A stretch of DNA of 64,000 bases from Pacificimonas sp963710205 (GTDB lineage: Bacteria; Pseudomonadota; Alphaproteobacteria; Sphingomonadales; Sphingomonadaceae). The notes under the pieces were generated by a model. It saw only the letters and a program-made list of their open reading frames with translations. It did no database searches and was not told where the DNA came from. The stretch covers positions 215,413-279,412 of the forward strand of contig CAVPZG010000007.1 of the NCBI GenBank assembly GCA_963710205.1. The letters run 5' to 3'. Positions 8,223 through 16,653 of this stretch are shown piece after piece; the stretch's first letter is position 1, and every line of letters starts with the position of its first letter. The position numbers and the translations under genes are program-made.

Positions 8223-9269
8223 TTAGCCGAGCAGATCCTGCTCCATCTTCTTGGCCATTTCCTCAATGTTCTCCGGCGGCCAGCCTGGCAGTTCCATGCC
8301 AAGGCGCAGGCCCATGGACGAAAGAACTTCCTTGATCTCGTTCAGCGACTTGCGGCCAAAGTTTGGAGTGCGCAGCATCTCCGCTTCGGTCTTCTGAACA
8401 AGATCGCCAATGTAAATGATGTTGTCATTCTTGAGGCAGTTCGCCGAACGGACGCTCAGCTCCAGTTCGTCGACCTTCTTGAGGAGGAAGCGGTTGACCT
8501 GATCGTCATTTTCTTCTTCCGCTGTCTGCGCAGTCGAAGGCGCCGCCTGGATTGCGCTCGGCTCTTCGAAATTAATGAACAGCGCCAGCTGATCCTGCAG
8601 GATACGCGCGGAATAGGCCACGGCATCTTCAGGCTTCACCGTACCGTCGGTCTCGACGGTCAGCAGCAGGCGATCATAGTCGAGTTCCTGGCCGACACGG
8701 GCATTTTCGACCTTGTAGGACACCTGTCGAACCGGTGAATAGAGCGAGTCGACCGGGATCAGACCAATCGGCGCATCGGCGGCACGATTGGCGGCCGCCG
8801 TACTGTAACCCTTGCCCGTATTCGCTGTCAGTTCGAGATTCAGGCTCGCACCGTCATCGAGATGACAGATCACATGGTCGGGATTCATGATTTCCATGTC
8901 GGATGACACGGCAATCTGGCCAGCCTTGACTTCGCCCGGACCCGTTGCGCTCAGCTGAAGGCGCTTCTGTTCGTTGCCCTCCATCTTCAGGGCGACCTGC
9001 TTGATGTTGAGGACTATGTCGGTGACGTCCTCGCGCACGCCGGGGAGCGAGGAAAACTCGTGCAGCGCTCCATCGAGCTTGATTGAGGTGATCGCCGCGC
9101 CTTGCAGCGACGAAAGAAGCACGCGGCGCAGCGCGTTGCCAAGCGTCAGCCCGAAGCCGCGCTCGAGCGGTTCGGCGACGAAAGTCGCACGGGAGTTTGT
9201 AACGCTACCCTTGGTTTCAAGGGCGCTCGGCTTGGTAAGTTCCTGCCAGTTCTTCGCGTTAACGGCCAT
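8223..9269 (-). CDS. rpoA: DNA-directed RNA polymerase subunit alpha
   Basis: The 348-residue alpha subunit is complete. The N-terminal assembly domain (EPLERGFGLTLGNALRRVLLSSLQGAAITSIKLDG) dimerises and binds beta and beta-prime. The C-terminal domain (LELSVRSANCLKNDNIIYIGDLVQKTEAEMLRTPNFGRKSLNEIKEVLSSMGLRLGM) binds UP elements and activators. A flexible linker around residues 235-255 is Ala/Glu-rich. It lies between rpsK and rplQ, the standard alpha-operon position. Confidence 0.98.
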   Translation of the reverse strand: MAVNAKNWQELTKPSALETKGSVTNSRATFVAEPLERGFGLTLGNALRRVLLSSLQGAAITSIKLDGALHEFSSLPGVREDVTDIVLNIKQVALKMEGNEQKRLQLSATGPGEVKAGQIAVSSDMEIMNPDHVICHLDDGASLNLELTANTGKGYSTAAANRAADAPIGLIPVDSLYSPVRQVSYKVENARVGQELDYDRLLLTVETDGTVKPEDAVAYSARILQDQLALFINFEEPSAIQAAPSTAQTAEEENDDQVNRFLLKKVDELELSVRSANCLKNDNIIYIGDLVQKTEAEMLRTPNFGRKSLNEIKEVLSSMGLRLGMELPGWPPENIEEMAKKMEQDLLG

Positions 9270-9367
9270 CTATATGGTTTCCCTTCGGGAGTATTCTGGA
9301 GTGCCGGATATGGGGGTACATCCGGCGTGAAACGAAGCGGACGTGCACATCCGCTCCGGCTCGATGT

Positions 9368-9757
9368 TCAGACGCGGCGACGCTTGGGCGGGCGAACACC
9401 ATTATGCGGGATTGGCGTCACATCGCGGATCGCCGTGATGGTGAAACCGATCGCGGAAAGCGCGCGAAGGGCGGATTCGCGACCGGAACCAGGACCCTTC
9501 ACTTCGACTTCCAGCGTGCGCATGCCGTGCTCCTGCGCCTTGCGTCCCGCATCTTCCGCGGCCACCTGGGCTGCGTAGGGTGTCGATTTGCGACTGCCCT
9601 TGAACCCCATCATGCCCGAAGATGACCAGCTGATCGCATTGCCCTGCGCGTCGGTGATGGTGACCATCGTATTGTTGAAAGTGGAGTTCACATGAGCGAC
9701 GCCCGACGTGATATTCTTGCGTTCCCTGCGGCGAACGCGACCTGGTTCTTTTGCCAT
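9368..9757 (-). CDS. rpsK: 30S ribosomal protein S11
   Basis: The sequence contains NITSGVAHVNSTFNNTMVTITDAQGNAISWSSSGMMGFKGSRKSTPYAAQVAAEDA and ends in DVTPIPHNGVRPPKRRRV, both diagnostic for S11, which forms the platform of the small subunit near the E-site mRNA. At 129 residues it is of normal length. It is 12 bases downstream of rpsM; about 100 bases separate it from rpoA. Confidence 0.98.
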   Translation of the reverse strand: MAKEPGRVRRRERKNITSGVAHVNSTFNNTMVTITDAQGNAISWSSSGMMGFKGSRKSTPYAAQVAAEDAGRKAQEHGMRTLEVEVKGPGSGRESALRALSAIGFTITAIRDVTPIPHNGVRPPKRRRV

Positions 9758-9769
9758 GGTGAGCGTTCC

Positions 9770-10138
9770 TTACTTCTTCTTGCCGGCGATGGCCTTGGGC
9801 TTACCCTTGCGGGTACGGGCGTTGGTGTGCGTGCGCTGGCCGCGGACAGGAAGTCCCCGGCGATGCCGCAGGCCGCGATAGCTGGCCAGATCCATCAGGC
9901 GCTTGATGTTCATCGAAACCTCGCGCCGCAGATCACCTTCGACCTGATGGTCGGCATCGATCATCTCGCGGATGGAGATCACTTCCTGCTCGGTCAGGTC
10001 CTGCACGCGACGATCGCGCGGAATCTTGAGCGTTTCAACGATATTGAGAGCAGACGTGCGTCCGATCCCGTGAATGTAGGTAAGGGCGATCTCGACCCGT
10101 TTATTGGTCGGGATGTTGACGCCCGCAATGCGTGCCAC
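9770..10138 (-). CDS. rpsM: 30S ribosomal protein S13
   Basis: MARIAGVNIPTNKRVEIALTYIHGIGRTSA and the C-terminal RGLPVRGQRTHTNARTRKGK identify S13, which contacts the P-site tRNA and the B1 intersubunit bridges from the head of the small subunit. The initiation codon is GTG (10136-10138 on the plus strand read as cac), which gives the conserved N-terminus. A 189-base gap upstream to adk holds no gene and no clear regulatory element. Confidence 0.97.
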   Translation of the reverse strand: MARIAGVNIPTNKRVEIALTYIHGIGRTSALNIVETLKIPRDRRVQDLTEQEVISIREMIDADHQVEGDLRREVSMNIKRLMDLASYRGLRHRRGLPVRGQRTHTNARTRKGKPKAIAGKKK

Positions 10139-10327
10139 GAATGTTCTCTCCTCGGCTCCACAGGCGGGCCGGGCTGGCCGCCTATCTCAAAGCGTTTGCT
10201 TCAATGCGAAGCACCAGCGTGGGCGGAAGCCCGGCCGGTGCCGTTCATTGGAATGAATTCGGTATTTCTCCGAAGATCGTCAGATAGGCGGCGAGTCGGT
10301 CACTGTCAAGCGTAGCTGACCGAACGG

Positions 10328-10978
10328 TTATTCATCCAGAATGGAGAATATGCTCGCCTTGACCTCATCCATCGACGCCATACCATCGACGCGCGTTACC
10401 ATGTTTCGCGCTTCGTAAATCGGCAGGATCGGCGCCGTTTTCGCGCGATACTCCTTTAAACGCGTGCGTACCGTTTCGGCATTGTCGTCCGGGCGGCGCT
10501 TAAAGGCGTTCGCTCCGCAGATATCGCAAATACCATGCACCTTCGGCATTTTGTGACGGTCGTGGTAACCCTCACCGCATTTTGAACACGTAAAGCGACC
10601 TTCGACGCGGTCCACGAGCGCTTCTTCGTCGATGGAAAGTTCGATAACATGGTCGAGGACCATGTCTTTTTCGGACAGCATTGCATCCAGATGTCCGGCC
10701 TGCTTTTGCGTGCGCGGATAGCCGTCGAGAATGAAGCCGCCCTTCTGAATGTCTTCATCGTCCAGTCGTTCGGACACGATGCCGGACACGATCTCGTCCG
10801 AAACCAGCTCGCCCGCGTCCATCACCGCCTTGGCCTTCAGCCCGACTGGCGTGCCCGCCTTTACAGCGGCCCGAAGCATATCACCGGTGGATAGCTGCAC
10901 CATGCCCCGTTCGCGTTCCAGGAACGACGCCTGCGTTCCCTTGCCCGCGCCTGGCGGTCCCAGCAATATGATATTCAC
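10328..10978 (-). CDS. adk: Adenylate kinase (zinc-type LID)
   Basis: This enzyme interconverts ATP + AMP and 2 ADP. The P-loop is GPPGAGKGTQA at residues 7-17. DGYPRT belongs to the AMP-binding region. The LID domain (about residues 126-163) carries four Cys as CSKCGEGYH...CDICGA, the structural-zinc version. Initiation is at GTG (10978), giving the conserved MNIILLGPPGAGKG start. At 216 residues it is the long form. Its place between secY and rpsM is the usual alphaproteobacterial arrangement. Confidence 0.97.
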   Translation of the reverse strand: MNIILLGPPGAGKGTQASFLERERGMVQLSTGDMLRAAVKAGTPVGLKAKAVMDAGELVSDEIVSGIVSERLDDEDIQKGGFILDGYPRTQKQAGHLDAMLSEKDMVLDHVIELSIDEEALVDRVEGRFTCSKCGEGYHDRHKMPKVHGICDICGANAFKRRPDDNAETVRTRLKEYRAKTAPILPIYEARNMVTRVDGMASMDEVKASIFSILDE

Positions 10979-10998
10979 GCCCCTGAAATCCCCCGGAT

Positions 10999-12384
10999 TT
11001 AGCGCCGTTTACCGCGCAGCTTGGCCTTCTTGATAAGGCCTTCATATTGATGTGCAAGCAGATGCGACTGAATCTGCGCGACGGTATCCATGGTTACATT
11101 GACAACGATCAGCAGACTCGTTCCGCCAAACAGCAATGCCAGGCCATAAGCCCCCATCACAAATTCCGGCAACAGACAAATGAGGACCAGATAGGCCGCG
11201 CCGACCGTTGTGATGCGGGTCAGCACATGATCGAGATAGTCCGCCGTCCGCTGGCCCGGGCGGATGCCTGGAATGAAGCCGCCCTGCCGCTTCAGATTGT
11301 CAGAGGTTTCTTCGGGATTGAAGACGATGGCGGTGTAGAAGAAGGTGAAGAACGCGATGCCCAGGCCATAAAGCCCCATGTAAAGCGGCGTTCCATGCTG
11401 CAGCGCCGCCGTGACCTGAAGCATGAAATCGCCCCATGCACTGCCGCTGTCCGTCACGGGCGCACCTTGCGCCGCCGCGCCGCCACCTGAAAACTGCGCT
11501 ACGGTCAGAGGTGCGAGCAGGATCGACGATGCGAAAATTGGAGGGATAACGCCCGACGTGTTCAGTTTCAGCGGCAGATGCGACGTCTCGGCCTGCGCCG
11601 GACGGCCATGGGCCACCTGTCGCTTTGGATATTGCACAAGCACACGTCTCTGCGCGCGCTCCATGAAACAGATGAAGGCAATGACACCAATACCGCCCAG
11701 GATGATCAGGATGACGGCGAAGTCCGAAATCGAACCCGTGCGGTTCTGTTCAAAAATGCCGACAAAAGCTCCGGGGAAGGTCGCGACAATGCCGGCCATG
11801 ATGATCAGCGAGATGCCGTTGCCGATGCCGCGTGCCGTGATCTGCTCGCCCAGCCACATCAGGAACATCGTGCCGCCAAGAAGTGTGATCATGGTCGTGA
11901 TCCGGAAGAACCAGCCTGGATCGATCACGGCGGAGCTGTCACCGCCCCAGCCTTCCAGGCCACGCGCGATGCCATAGCCCTGTACCAGCGTCAGGAATAC
12001 GGTCCCAAGACGCGTGTACTGATTGATCTTCTTGCGGCCACTTTCACCCTCTTTTTTCAGCGCTGCCATGGTCGGCGACAGGGAAGTCATCAGCTGAACA
12101 ATGATCGAGGCCGTGATGTACGGCATGATGTTGAGCGCGACGATGGACATACGCTCCAGCGCGCCGCCCGAAAACATGTTGACGAAGTCGAGGACGCCGC
12201 CGCGCGTGCGATCGAACAGGATTTCCAGCTGCACTGGGTCTATGCCCGGCAGGGGAACAAAGGAACACAGCCGGAAAATAATGAGCGCACCCAGTGTGAA
12301 CCAGATGCGCTTCTTCAGATCTGAGGCCTTCGAAAACGAAGACCAGCTAAGGCCTGCTGCTAGCTGTTCGGCTGCTGATGCCAT
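10999..12384 (-). CDS. secY: Protein translocase subunit SecY
   Basis: SecY is the membrane channel of the Sec translocon, with about ten transmembrane helices. Recognisable parts are the N-terminal DLKKRIWFTLGALIIFRLCSFVPLPGID, the plug-region LDFVNMFSGGALERMSIVALNIMPYITASIIVQLM, the cytoplasmic loop RAQRRVLVQYPKRQ and the C-terminal YEGLIKKAKLRGKRR. ATG at 12384 (MASAAEQLAAGLSW) gives 461 residues; an upstream in-frame ATG at 12423 would add 13 unconserved residues. A palindromic repeat element lies between this gene and rplO. The partner ATPase SecA is also in the window (31.3-34.0 kb). Confidence 0.97.
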   Translation of the reverse strand: MASAAEQLAAGLSWSSFSKASDLKKRIWFTLGALIIFRLCSFVPLPGIDPVQLEILFDRTRGGVLDFVNMFSGGALERMSIVALNIMPYITASIIVQLMTSLSPTMAALKKEGESGRKKINQYTRLGTVFLTLVQGYGIARGLEGWGGDSSAVIDPGWFFRITTMITLLGGTMFLMWLGEQITARGIGNGISLIIMAGIVATFPGAFVGIFEQNRTGSISDFAVILIILGGIGVIAFICFMERAQRRVLVQYPKRQVAHGRPAQAETSHLPLKLNTSGVIPPIFASSILLAPLTVAQFSGGGAAAQGAPVTDSGSAWGDFMLQVTAALQHGTPLYMGLYGLGIAFFTFFYTAIVFNPEETSDNLKRQGGFIPGIRPGQRTADYLDHVLTRITTVGAAYLVLICLLPEFVMGAYGLALLFGGTSLLIVVNVTMDTVAQIQSHLLAHQYEGLIKKAKLRGKRR

Positions 12385-12452
12385 GTGATTTTGGTTCCCG
12401 CTCTTACGCTGAAGCGCGTACATAGGATGCCTGCGCGCAAGTTTCTATAAGC

Positions 12453-12542
12453 GTCACCCCCGGCAAAGGCCGGAGTCCATCTCAAAACCGTCTGGGCTAG
12501 CGGAAGGATCAGGAGATGGATTCCGGCAGATGCCGAAATGAC
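12453..12542. repeat. Small palindromic repeat element between secY and rplO
   Basis: The element is about 90 bp with imperfect 30-bp terminal inverted repeats. The left arm begins GTCACCCCCGGCAAAGGCCG and the right arm, read from the other strand, begins GTCATTTCGGCATCTGCCGG; both end in TCCATCTC. Each arm also folds on itself (CCGGCAAAGGCCGG; CGGCAGATGCCG). This type of GTCA-ended, CCGG-cored palindrome is a common interspersed repeat in sphingomonads and resembles a REP/MITE. No other copy was recognised in the window. Confidence 0.65.
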
Positions 12543-12549
12543 AAATCCG

Positions 12550-13032
12550 CTATTTCTTTTCAGGCCAGACCTTTGGGCCAACAGTTTGGGTAACCGCGCC
12601 GCCAGCCTTCTCAACTGCGGCAACGGCACCTTTGGATGCGCGCGCAACAGTCAGTTCAACCTTTGACTTCAGTTCGCCCTTTGCAAGCAGGCTGATTCCA
12701 TCCTTGCCGCCGCGAACCAGGCCGGCTTCGCGAAGGGCTGCTTCATCCAGCTTGCCCGCCTTCAGCTTCTTGTCATCAATCGCCTTCTGCAGCATGCCGA
12801 GGTTCAGTTCGGCATAGTCGGTCCCGAACGGATTGTTGAAGCCACGCTTTGGAATCCGCATATGGAGTGGCATCTGGCCGCCCTCGAAACCCTTGATGGC
12901 GACACCGGAGCGGGCCTTCTGGCCCTTCATGCCGCGGCCGCCGGTCTTGCCCTTGCCGCTGCCTTCGCCGCGGCCAATACGCATGCGCTTCTTGCGCGCG
13001 CCCTGATTGTCGCTGAGATCACTTAACTTCAT
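12550..13032 (-). CDS. rplO: 50S ribosomal protein L15
   Basis: MKLSDLSDNQGARKKRMRIGRGEGSGKGKTGGRGMKGQKARSG is the conserved Gly/Arg/Lys-rich extension of L15 that penetrates the large subunit; the globular part follows from about residue 75. Start: ATG at 13032; a second in-frame start lies three codons upstream. At 160 residues it is slightly longer than E. coli L15. It sits between rpmD and secY. Confidence 0.96.
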   Translation of the reverse strand: MKLSDLSDNQGARKKRMRIGRGEGSGKGKTGGRGMKGQKARSGVAIKGFEGGQMPLHMRIPKRGFNNPFGTDYAELNLGMLQKAIDDKKLKAGKLDEAALREAGLVRGGKDGISLLAKGELKSKVELTVARASKGAVAAVEKAGGAVTQTVGPKVWPEKK

Positions 13033-13095
13033 AGTCTGCACTCGCTTTCGCTTTTGTTCGCGCTGGGAAAAAAGGCACCCGAAGGCGCGTCGGAT

Positions 13096-13287
13096 TTAGT
13101 CCTCGACAACCTGCACCAGATGCGGAATGGAATTGACCATGCCGCGCGTCGACGGCGTGTCTTCCAGTTCCACAACGCGGTGCATCTTGCCCAGGCCCAG
13201 TCCCCTCAGCGTCGCGCGCTGCTTTTCGGGGCGGCGGATCGGCGAGCCGATCTGCTTGACCTTCATCATCTTCTTCTTGTCAGCCAT
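13096..13287 (-). CDS. rpmD: 50S ribosomal protein L30
   Basis: The 63-residue protein MADKKKMMKVKQIGSPIRRPEKQRATLRGLGLGKMHRVVELEDTPSTRGMVNSIPHLVQVVED matches L30 along its whole length, including the RRPEKQRATLRGLGL motif that binds rRNA. It is six bases downstream of rpsE and 63 bases upstream of rplO in the spc part of the superoperon. Confidence 0.96.
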   Translation of the reverse strand: MADKKKMMKVKQIGSPIRRPEKQRATLRGLGLGKMHRVVELEDTPSTRGMVNSIPHLVQVVED

Positions 13288-13293
13288 GATAAA

Positions 13294-14091
13294 TTACTCC
13301 GCCGTCGCTTCGGCTGGCTCGGCGTCAGCCGTTTCCGCCGGGGCCGCAGGCTGCACATCGTCACGCTGACCGATCAGGTCAGCGATCTTCTTGCCGCGAC
13401 GCTGTGCCACCATCTTGGGGCTATATTGGTCGCCAAGCGCTTCAAACGTCGCCCGGATCATGTTGTAGGGATTTGACGTACCGACCGATTTCGTCACGAC
13501 ATCGGCGACGCCAAGACTCTCGAAGATCGCACGCATCGGACCACCGGCAATAATGCCGGTACCCTGCGGCGCAGAGCGAACATGCACCTTACCAGCGCCA
13601 AAGCGGCCATAGCCGTCATGGTGCAGAGTGCGGCCCTCACGCAGCGGGACGCGAACCATCGCCTTCTTCGCCGCGGCGGTCGCCTTGTTGATGGCCTCCG
13701 GCACTTCACGTGCCTTGCCATGACCAAAACCGGCGCGGCCCTTGCCGTCGCCTACGACCACGAGCGCTGCGAAGCCGAAGCGTTTACCGCCCTTCACCGT
13801 CTTCGAAACGCGATTGATATGAACCAGCTTCTCGATCAGTTCTTCGCCTGTGTCGTCACCGCGACCGCCGCGACCGCCGCGATTGTCGCGCCCACGGCCA
13901 CCGCCGCGATTGTCGCGATTGTCGCGACCGCCGCCAGGGCCGCCGCGTCCGCGACCGCCACCGGGACCACCACGTCCGCGGCGTCCATCCTCGTTGGACG
14001 GAGCACCCTGCGTCTGCTCGGCAGCAAGCGGCGCTCCGCCAGGCGTCGGGTCGTTTGCGACCGAAGGAATCGTTTTCTCGTCAGCCATCAT
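13294..14091 (-). CDS. rpsE: 30S ribosomal protein S5 with long Gly/Arg-rich N-terminal extension
   Basis: The S5 core starts near residue 83 (ELIEKLVHINRVSKTVKGGKRFGFAALVVVGDGKGRAGFGHGKAREVPEAI) and includes the double-stranded-RNA-binding fold and the C-terminal domain. In front of it lie about 80 residues: an acidic/polar start, then an RGG-type stretch with many GRGRGG, GGRDNRDNRGG and GRGG units (residues about 37-75). Total length is 265, against about 166 in E. coli. Starts at 14091 and 14088 are adjacent ATGs behind a GGAG. Sphingomonad S5 proteins are known to be extended, but this one is strongly RG-repetitive. Confidence 0.95.
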   Translation of the reverse strand: MMADEKTIPSVANDPTPGGAPLAAEQTQGAPSNEDGRRGRGGPGGGRGRGGPGGGRDNRDNRGGGRGRDNRGGRGGRGDDTGEELIEKLVHINRVSKTVKGGKRFGFAALVVVGDGKGRAGFGHGKAREVPEAINKATAAAKKAMVRVPLREGRTLHHDGYGRFGAGKVHVRSAPQGTGIIAGGPMRAIFESLGVADVVTKSVGTSNPYNMIRATFEALGDQYSPKMVAQRRGKKIADLIGQRDDVQPAAPAETADAEPAEATAE

Positions 14092-14447
14092 TAAAACTCC
14101 AGTCCGCCTTCACGTGCGGCATCAGCCAGCGCCTTGACGCGGCCATGAAAGATAAAGCCGCCACGGTCGAACATGACGCGGCCGACACCGGCCTTTTTCG
14201 CGCGTTCGGCGACGCGCTTGCCGACGTCGGCAGCAGCGGAGACGGTCGCACCGCCATTCGCCTTTACATCCTTCTCAAGTGACGAAGCGGACGCAACCGT
14301 CCGTCCCTCCACGTCGTCGATCACCTGGGCATAGATATGCTTTGATGTGCGATGGATGGAGAGGCGCGGCTTCAGGCCGCCCTTGGCGCGAAGCGCAGTA
14401 CGAACGCGCCGACGGCGGCGGGCGAAAGAGGAAAGTTTCTGTGCCAT
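14091..14447 (-). CDS. rplR: 50S ribosomal protein L18
   Basis: MAQKLSSFARRRRRVRTALRAKGGLKPRLSIHRTSKHIYAQVIDDVEGRTVASASS and the C-terminal GRVMFDRGGFIFHGRVKALADAAREGGLEF are diagnostic for L18, which binds 5S rRNA. The frame is open far upstream through rplF, but ATG 14447, one base after the rplF stop codon, gives the conserved 118-residue protein. The stop overlaps the rpsE start by one base. Confidence 0.97.
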   Translation of the reverse strand: MAQKLSSFARRRRRVRTALRAKGGLKPRLSIHRTSKHIYAQVIDDVEGRTVASASSLEKDVKANGGATVSAAADVGKRVAERAKKAGVGRVMFDRGGFIFHGRVKALADAAREGGLEF

Positions 14448-14448
14448 A

Positions 14449-14976
14449 TTACTTCTTCTTGCCTTCCTTGCGGAACACATATTCGCCGCGATACTTGATG
14501 CCCTTGCCCTTATAGGGCTCAGGCTTACGCCAGCGGCGGATTTCCGCAGCGACCTGTCCGACCTTCTGCTTGTCCATACCACTGATTTCCACAGTCGTCT
14601 GGTCAGGCGTCTTGATATCGATGCCTTCGGGGATCGCATAATCGACGTCGTGCGAATAGCCGAGTTGCAGTTTCAGGGTCTTGCCCTGCATCGCCGCGCG
14701 ATAACCGACGCCGGAAATTTCCAGCACCTTGGTGAAACCCTCGGTCACGCCGGTGACCAGGTTCTGCACCAGCGTGCGCTGCATCCCCCAAAAGGGACGC
14801 CCGGATTTCTTGGCGGGTGTGACCTTCACAACACCATCCTCGATCTTATACTCGATTTCGTCGCGGGTAGGCATCGACAGTTCGCCCTTCGGTCCCTTGA
14901 CCGAAAGCGTTTCACCGGCGATCGAAGCCGAGACACCGTCGGGCAGTGCGACCGGCACTTTTCCAATTCGTGACAT
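14449..14976 (-). CDS. rplF: 50S ribosomal protein L6
   Basis: MSRIGKVPVALPDGVSASIAGETLSVKGPKGELSMP and the C-terminal RKPEPYKGKGIKYRGEYVFRKEGKKK identify L6, located near the factor-binding site of the large subunit. Start: ATG at 14976, which gives the conserved N-terminus and 175 residues; the open frame upstream lies over rpsH and is not L6. It is ten bases downstream of rpsH. Confidence 0.97.
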   Translation of the reverse strand: MSRIGKVPVALPDGVSASIAGETLSVKGPKGELSMPTRDEIEYKIEDGVVKVTPAKKSGRPFWGMQRTLVQNLVTGVTEGFTKVLEISGVGYRAAMQGKTLKLQLGYSHDVDYAIPEGIDIKTPDQTTVEISGMDKQKVGQVAAEIRRWRKPEPYKGKGIKYRGEYVFRKEGKKK

Positions 14977-14986
14977 CAGCGTTCCC

Positions 14987-15385
14987 CTAGAAAACCTGGC
15001 AAAGAAGCTCGCCGCCGACATTCTGTTCGCGCGCTTCTGCGTCGGACAGAACGCCCTTGGGCGTCGAGACGATGGTGATGCCCAGGCCCGAACGGACCTG
15101 AGGCAGATCGGCCGCGCCCGAATAGACACGGCGACCTGGCTTCGACACGCGCTGCAGATATTGGATCGCAGGCGCGCCTTCGAAATATTTCAGCTCGATG
15201 CGCGTGAACGTCTTGTTACCAGGCTGTTCCTCGTCGGAATGGCCGCGGATATAACCTTCGCGCTCAAGCACGTTGAGGACATTGCGGCGCAGTTTCGACG
15301 CCGGTGTCGTAATGGAATCCATCTTGGCCTGCTGGCCGTTACGGATGCGCGTGAGAAGGTCCGCGAGCGGATCTGTCATTGTCAT
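14987..15385 (-). CDS. rpsH: 30S ribosomal protein S8
   Basis: MTDPLADLLTRIRNGQQAKMDSITTPASKLRRNVLNVLEREGYIRG and the C-terminal SGLGITIVSTPKGVLSDAEAREQNVGGELLCQVF are typical of S8, which binds the central domain of 16S rRNA. In E. coli S8 is also the translational repressor of the spc operon; that role here is not shown by the sequence. Two in-frame ATGs (15385 and 15379) are possible starts. Confidence 0.97.
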   Translation of the reverse strand: MTMTDPLADLLTRIRNGQQAKMDSITTPASKLRRNVLNVLEREGYIRGHSDEEQPGNKTFTRIELKYFEGAPAIQYLQRVSKPGRRVYSGAADLPQVRSGLGITIVSTPKGVLSDAEAREQNVGGELLCQVF

Positions 15386-15401
15386 AGGTCTGCTCCTTTC
15401 C

Positions 15402-15707
15402 TTACCAGCTGGATTTCGTCAGGCCCGGGATCAGGCCTTTGTTTCCAAGTTCACGCAACATGATGCGCGACAGGCCGAACTTCCGGTAATAACCGCGGCT
15501 ACGCCCGGTAAGTTCGCAACGGTTCCGTACGCGTGTCGGATTTGCGTTGCGCGGAATTTCCGCCATCTTCAAACGTGCCATGAACCGCTCGTCATCGTCG
15601 ACGCTCTCGTCCTCGGCAATCGCCTTGAGGCGGGCATATTTGCCCGCATATTTCTTCACGAGCTTCTTGCGGTGCTCGTTCTTGTTAACCGAACTCAGTT
15701 TCGCCAT
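15402..15707 (-). CDS. rpsN: 30S ribosomal protein S14 (zinc-independent form)
   Basis: MAKLSSVNKNEHRKKLVKKYAGKYARLKAIAEDESV begins the long, C-minus form of S14. The C-terminal half RNRCELTGRSRGYYRKFGLSRIMLRELGNKGLIPGLTKSSW has a single Cys instead of the CxxC...CxxC zinc site of the short form. S14 is in the 30S head. At 101 residues it has the normal length for this form. Confidence 0.97.
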   Translation of the reverse strand: MAKLSSVNKNEHRKKLVKKYAGKYARLKAIAEDESVDDDERFMARLKMAEIPRNANPTRVRNRCELTGRSRGYYRKFGLSRIMLRELGNKGLIPGLTKSSW

Positions 15708-15750
15708 GACTTAAGTTCTCTTTCCTTGTCTTCGAAGAGAGACGGGCCGG

Positions 15751-16338
15751 TTAGGCCGCCTTCTTCTCTTCCTCTTCTTCACCGCCAATGAACGGCATCG
15801 ACAGACCCTTGAGAAGCGCGCGGCCCTCATCGTCCGTATTCGCCGTTGTCGTGATGATCACGTCCATGCCGCGGGTCTGGTCGACCTGGTCATAGTTGAT
15901 CTCGGTGAAAACGATCTGTTCCTTGATGCCCAAGGCATAATTGCCCCGGCCGTCGAAGCTCTTCGGGTTGGTCCCGCGAAAGTCGCGGACGCGCGGCAAA
16001 GCGATGTTCACCAGACGGTCCAGAAATTCCCACATGCGCTCTCCGCGCAGAGTGACCTTGCAGCCAATGGGATTGCCTTCACGCAGCTTGAACGTCGCAA
16101 TGGACTTTTTCGCTTTGGTGATGACCGGCTTCTGACCGGAAATCTGCGTCATTTCCTGCACCGCGTTGGTCAGGTGCTTCTTGTCGTCCACGGCCTTGCC
16201 GACGCCCATGTTGATCACGATCTTCTCGATCTTCGGGATCTGCATGTCGTTCTTGTAGCCGAACTCCTCCTTCAGTGCGCCGCGGACCTTGTCCTGGTAC
16301 ACTTTCTGAAGCCGGGGGATATATTTATCCTTAGCCAT
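15751..16338 (-). CDS. rplE: 50S ribosomal protein L5
   Basis: The sequence YIPRLQKVYQDKVRGALKEEFGYKNDMQIPKIEKIVINMGVGKAVDDKKHL and KPVITKAKKSIATFKLREGNPIGCKVTLRGERMWEFLDRLVNIALPRVRDFRG identify L5, which binds 5S rRNA and contacts P-site tRNA. The 195 residues include a Lys/Glu-rich C-terminal tail (GGEEEEEKKAA) beyond the bacterial core. The start overlaps the end of rplX by eight bases, a sign of translational coupling. Confidence 0.97.
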   Translation of the reverse strand: MAKDKYIPRLQKVYQDKVRGALKEEFGYKNDMQIPKIEKIVINMGVGKAVDDKKHLTNAVQEMTQISGQKPVITKAKKSIATFKLREGNPIGCKVTLRGERMWEFLDRLVNIALPRVRDFRGTNPKSFDGRGNYALGIKEQIVFTEINYDQVDQTRGMDVIITTTANTDDEGRALLKGLSMPFIGGEEEEEKKAA

Positions 16339-16651
16339 TGATTACCTCGCCTGACTTTTTCGCGACGCGAACCTTCTTCCCATCGCGGATCTCGAAACCG
16401 ACGCGCGTAGGCTTGCCGGTCTTTGGGTCCTCGATGGCGACCTTCGACAACGCCATCGGCGCCTCGAAACGGTCGAGACCACCCTGCGGGTTGGCCTGTG
16501 AAGGCTTGCGATGACGCGTCATCACATTGACACCCGACACGACGACCTTGCCATCCTTCGGGAGTACCTGGGTTACGTCGCCATGCTTACCCTTGTCCTT
16601 GCCGGACAGGACCACGACACGGTCGCCCTTCTTGATTTTAGCCGATGCCAT
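16331..16651 (-). CDS. rplX: 50S ribosomal protein L24
   Basis: MASAKIKKGDRVVVLSGKDKGKHGDVTQVLPKDGKVVVSGVNVMTRHRKPSQANPQGG is the KOW-domain start of L24, an assembly initiator of the large subunit. ATG 16651 gives 106 residues, the normal length; the long open frame upstream lies over rplN and is not coding. The gene ends eight bases inside rplE. Confidence 0.97.
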   Translation of the reverse strand: MASAKIKKGDRVVVLSGKDKGKHGDVTQVLPKDGKVVVSGVNVMTRHRKPSQANPQGGLDRFEAPMALSKVAIEDPKTGKPTRVGFEIRDGKKVRVAKKSGEVING

Positions 16652-16653
16652 TT

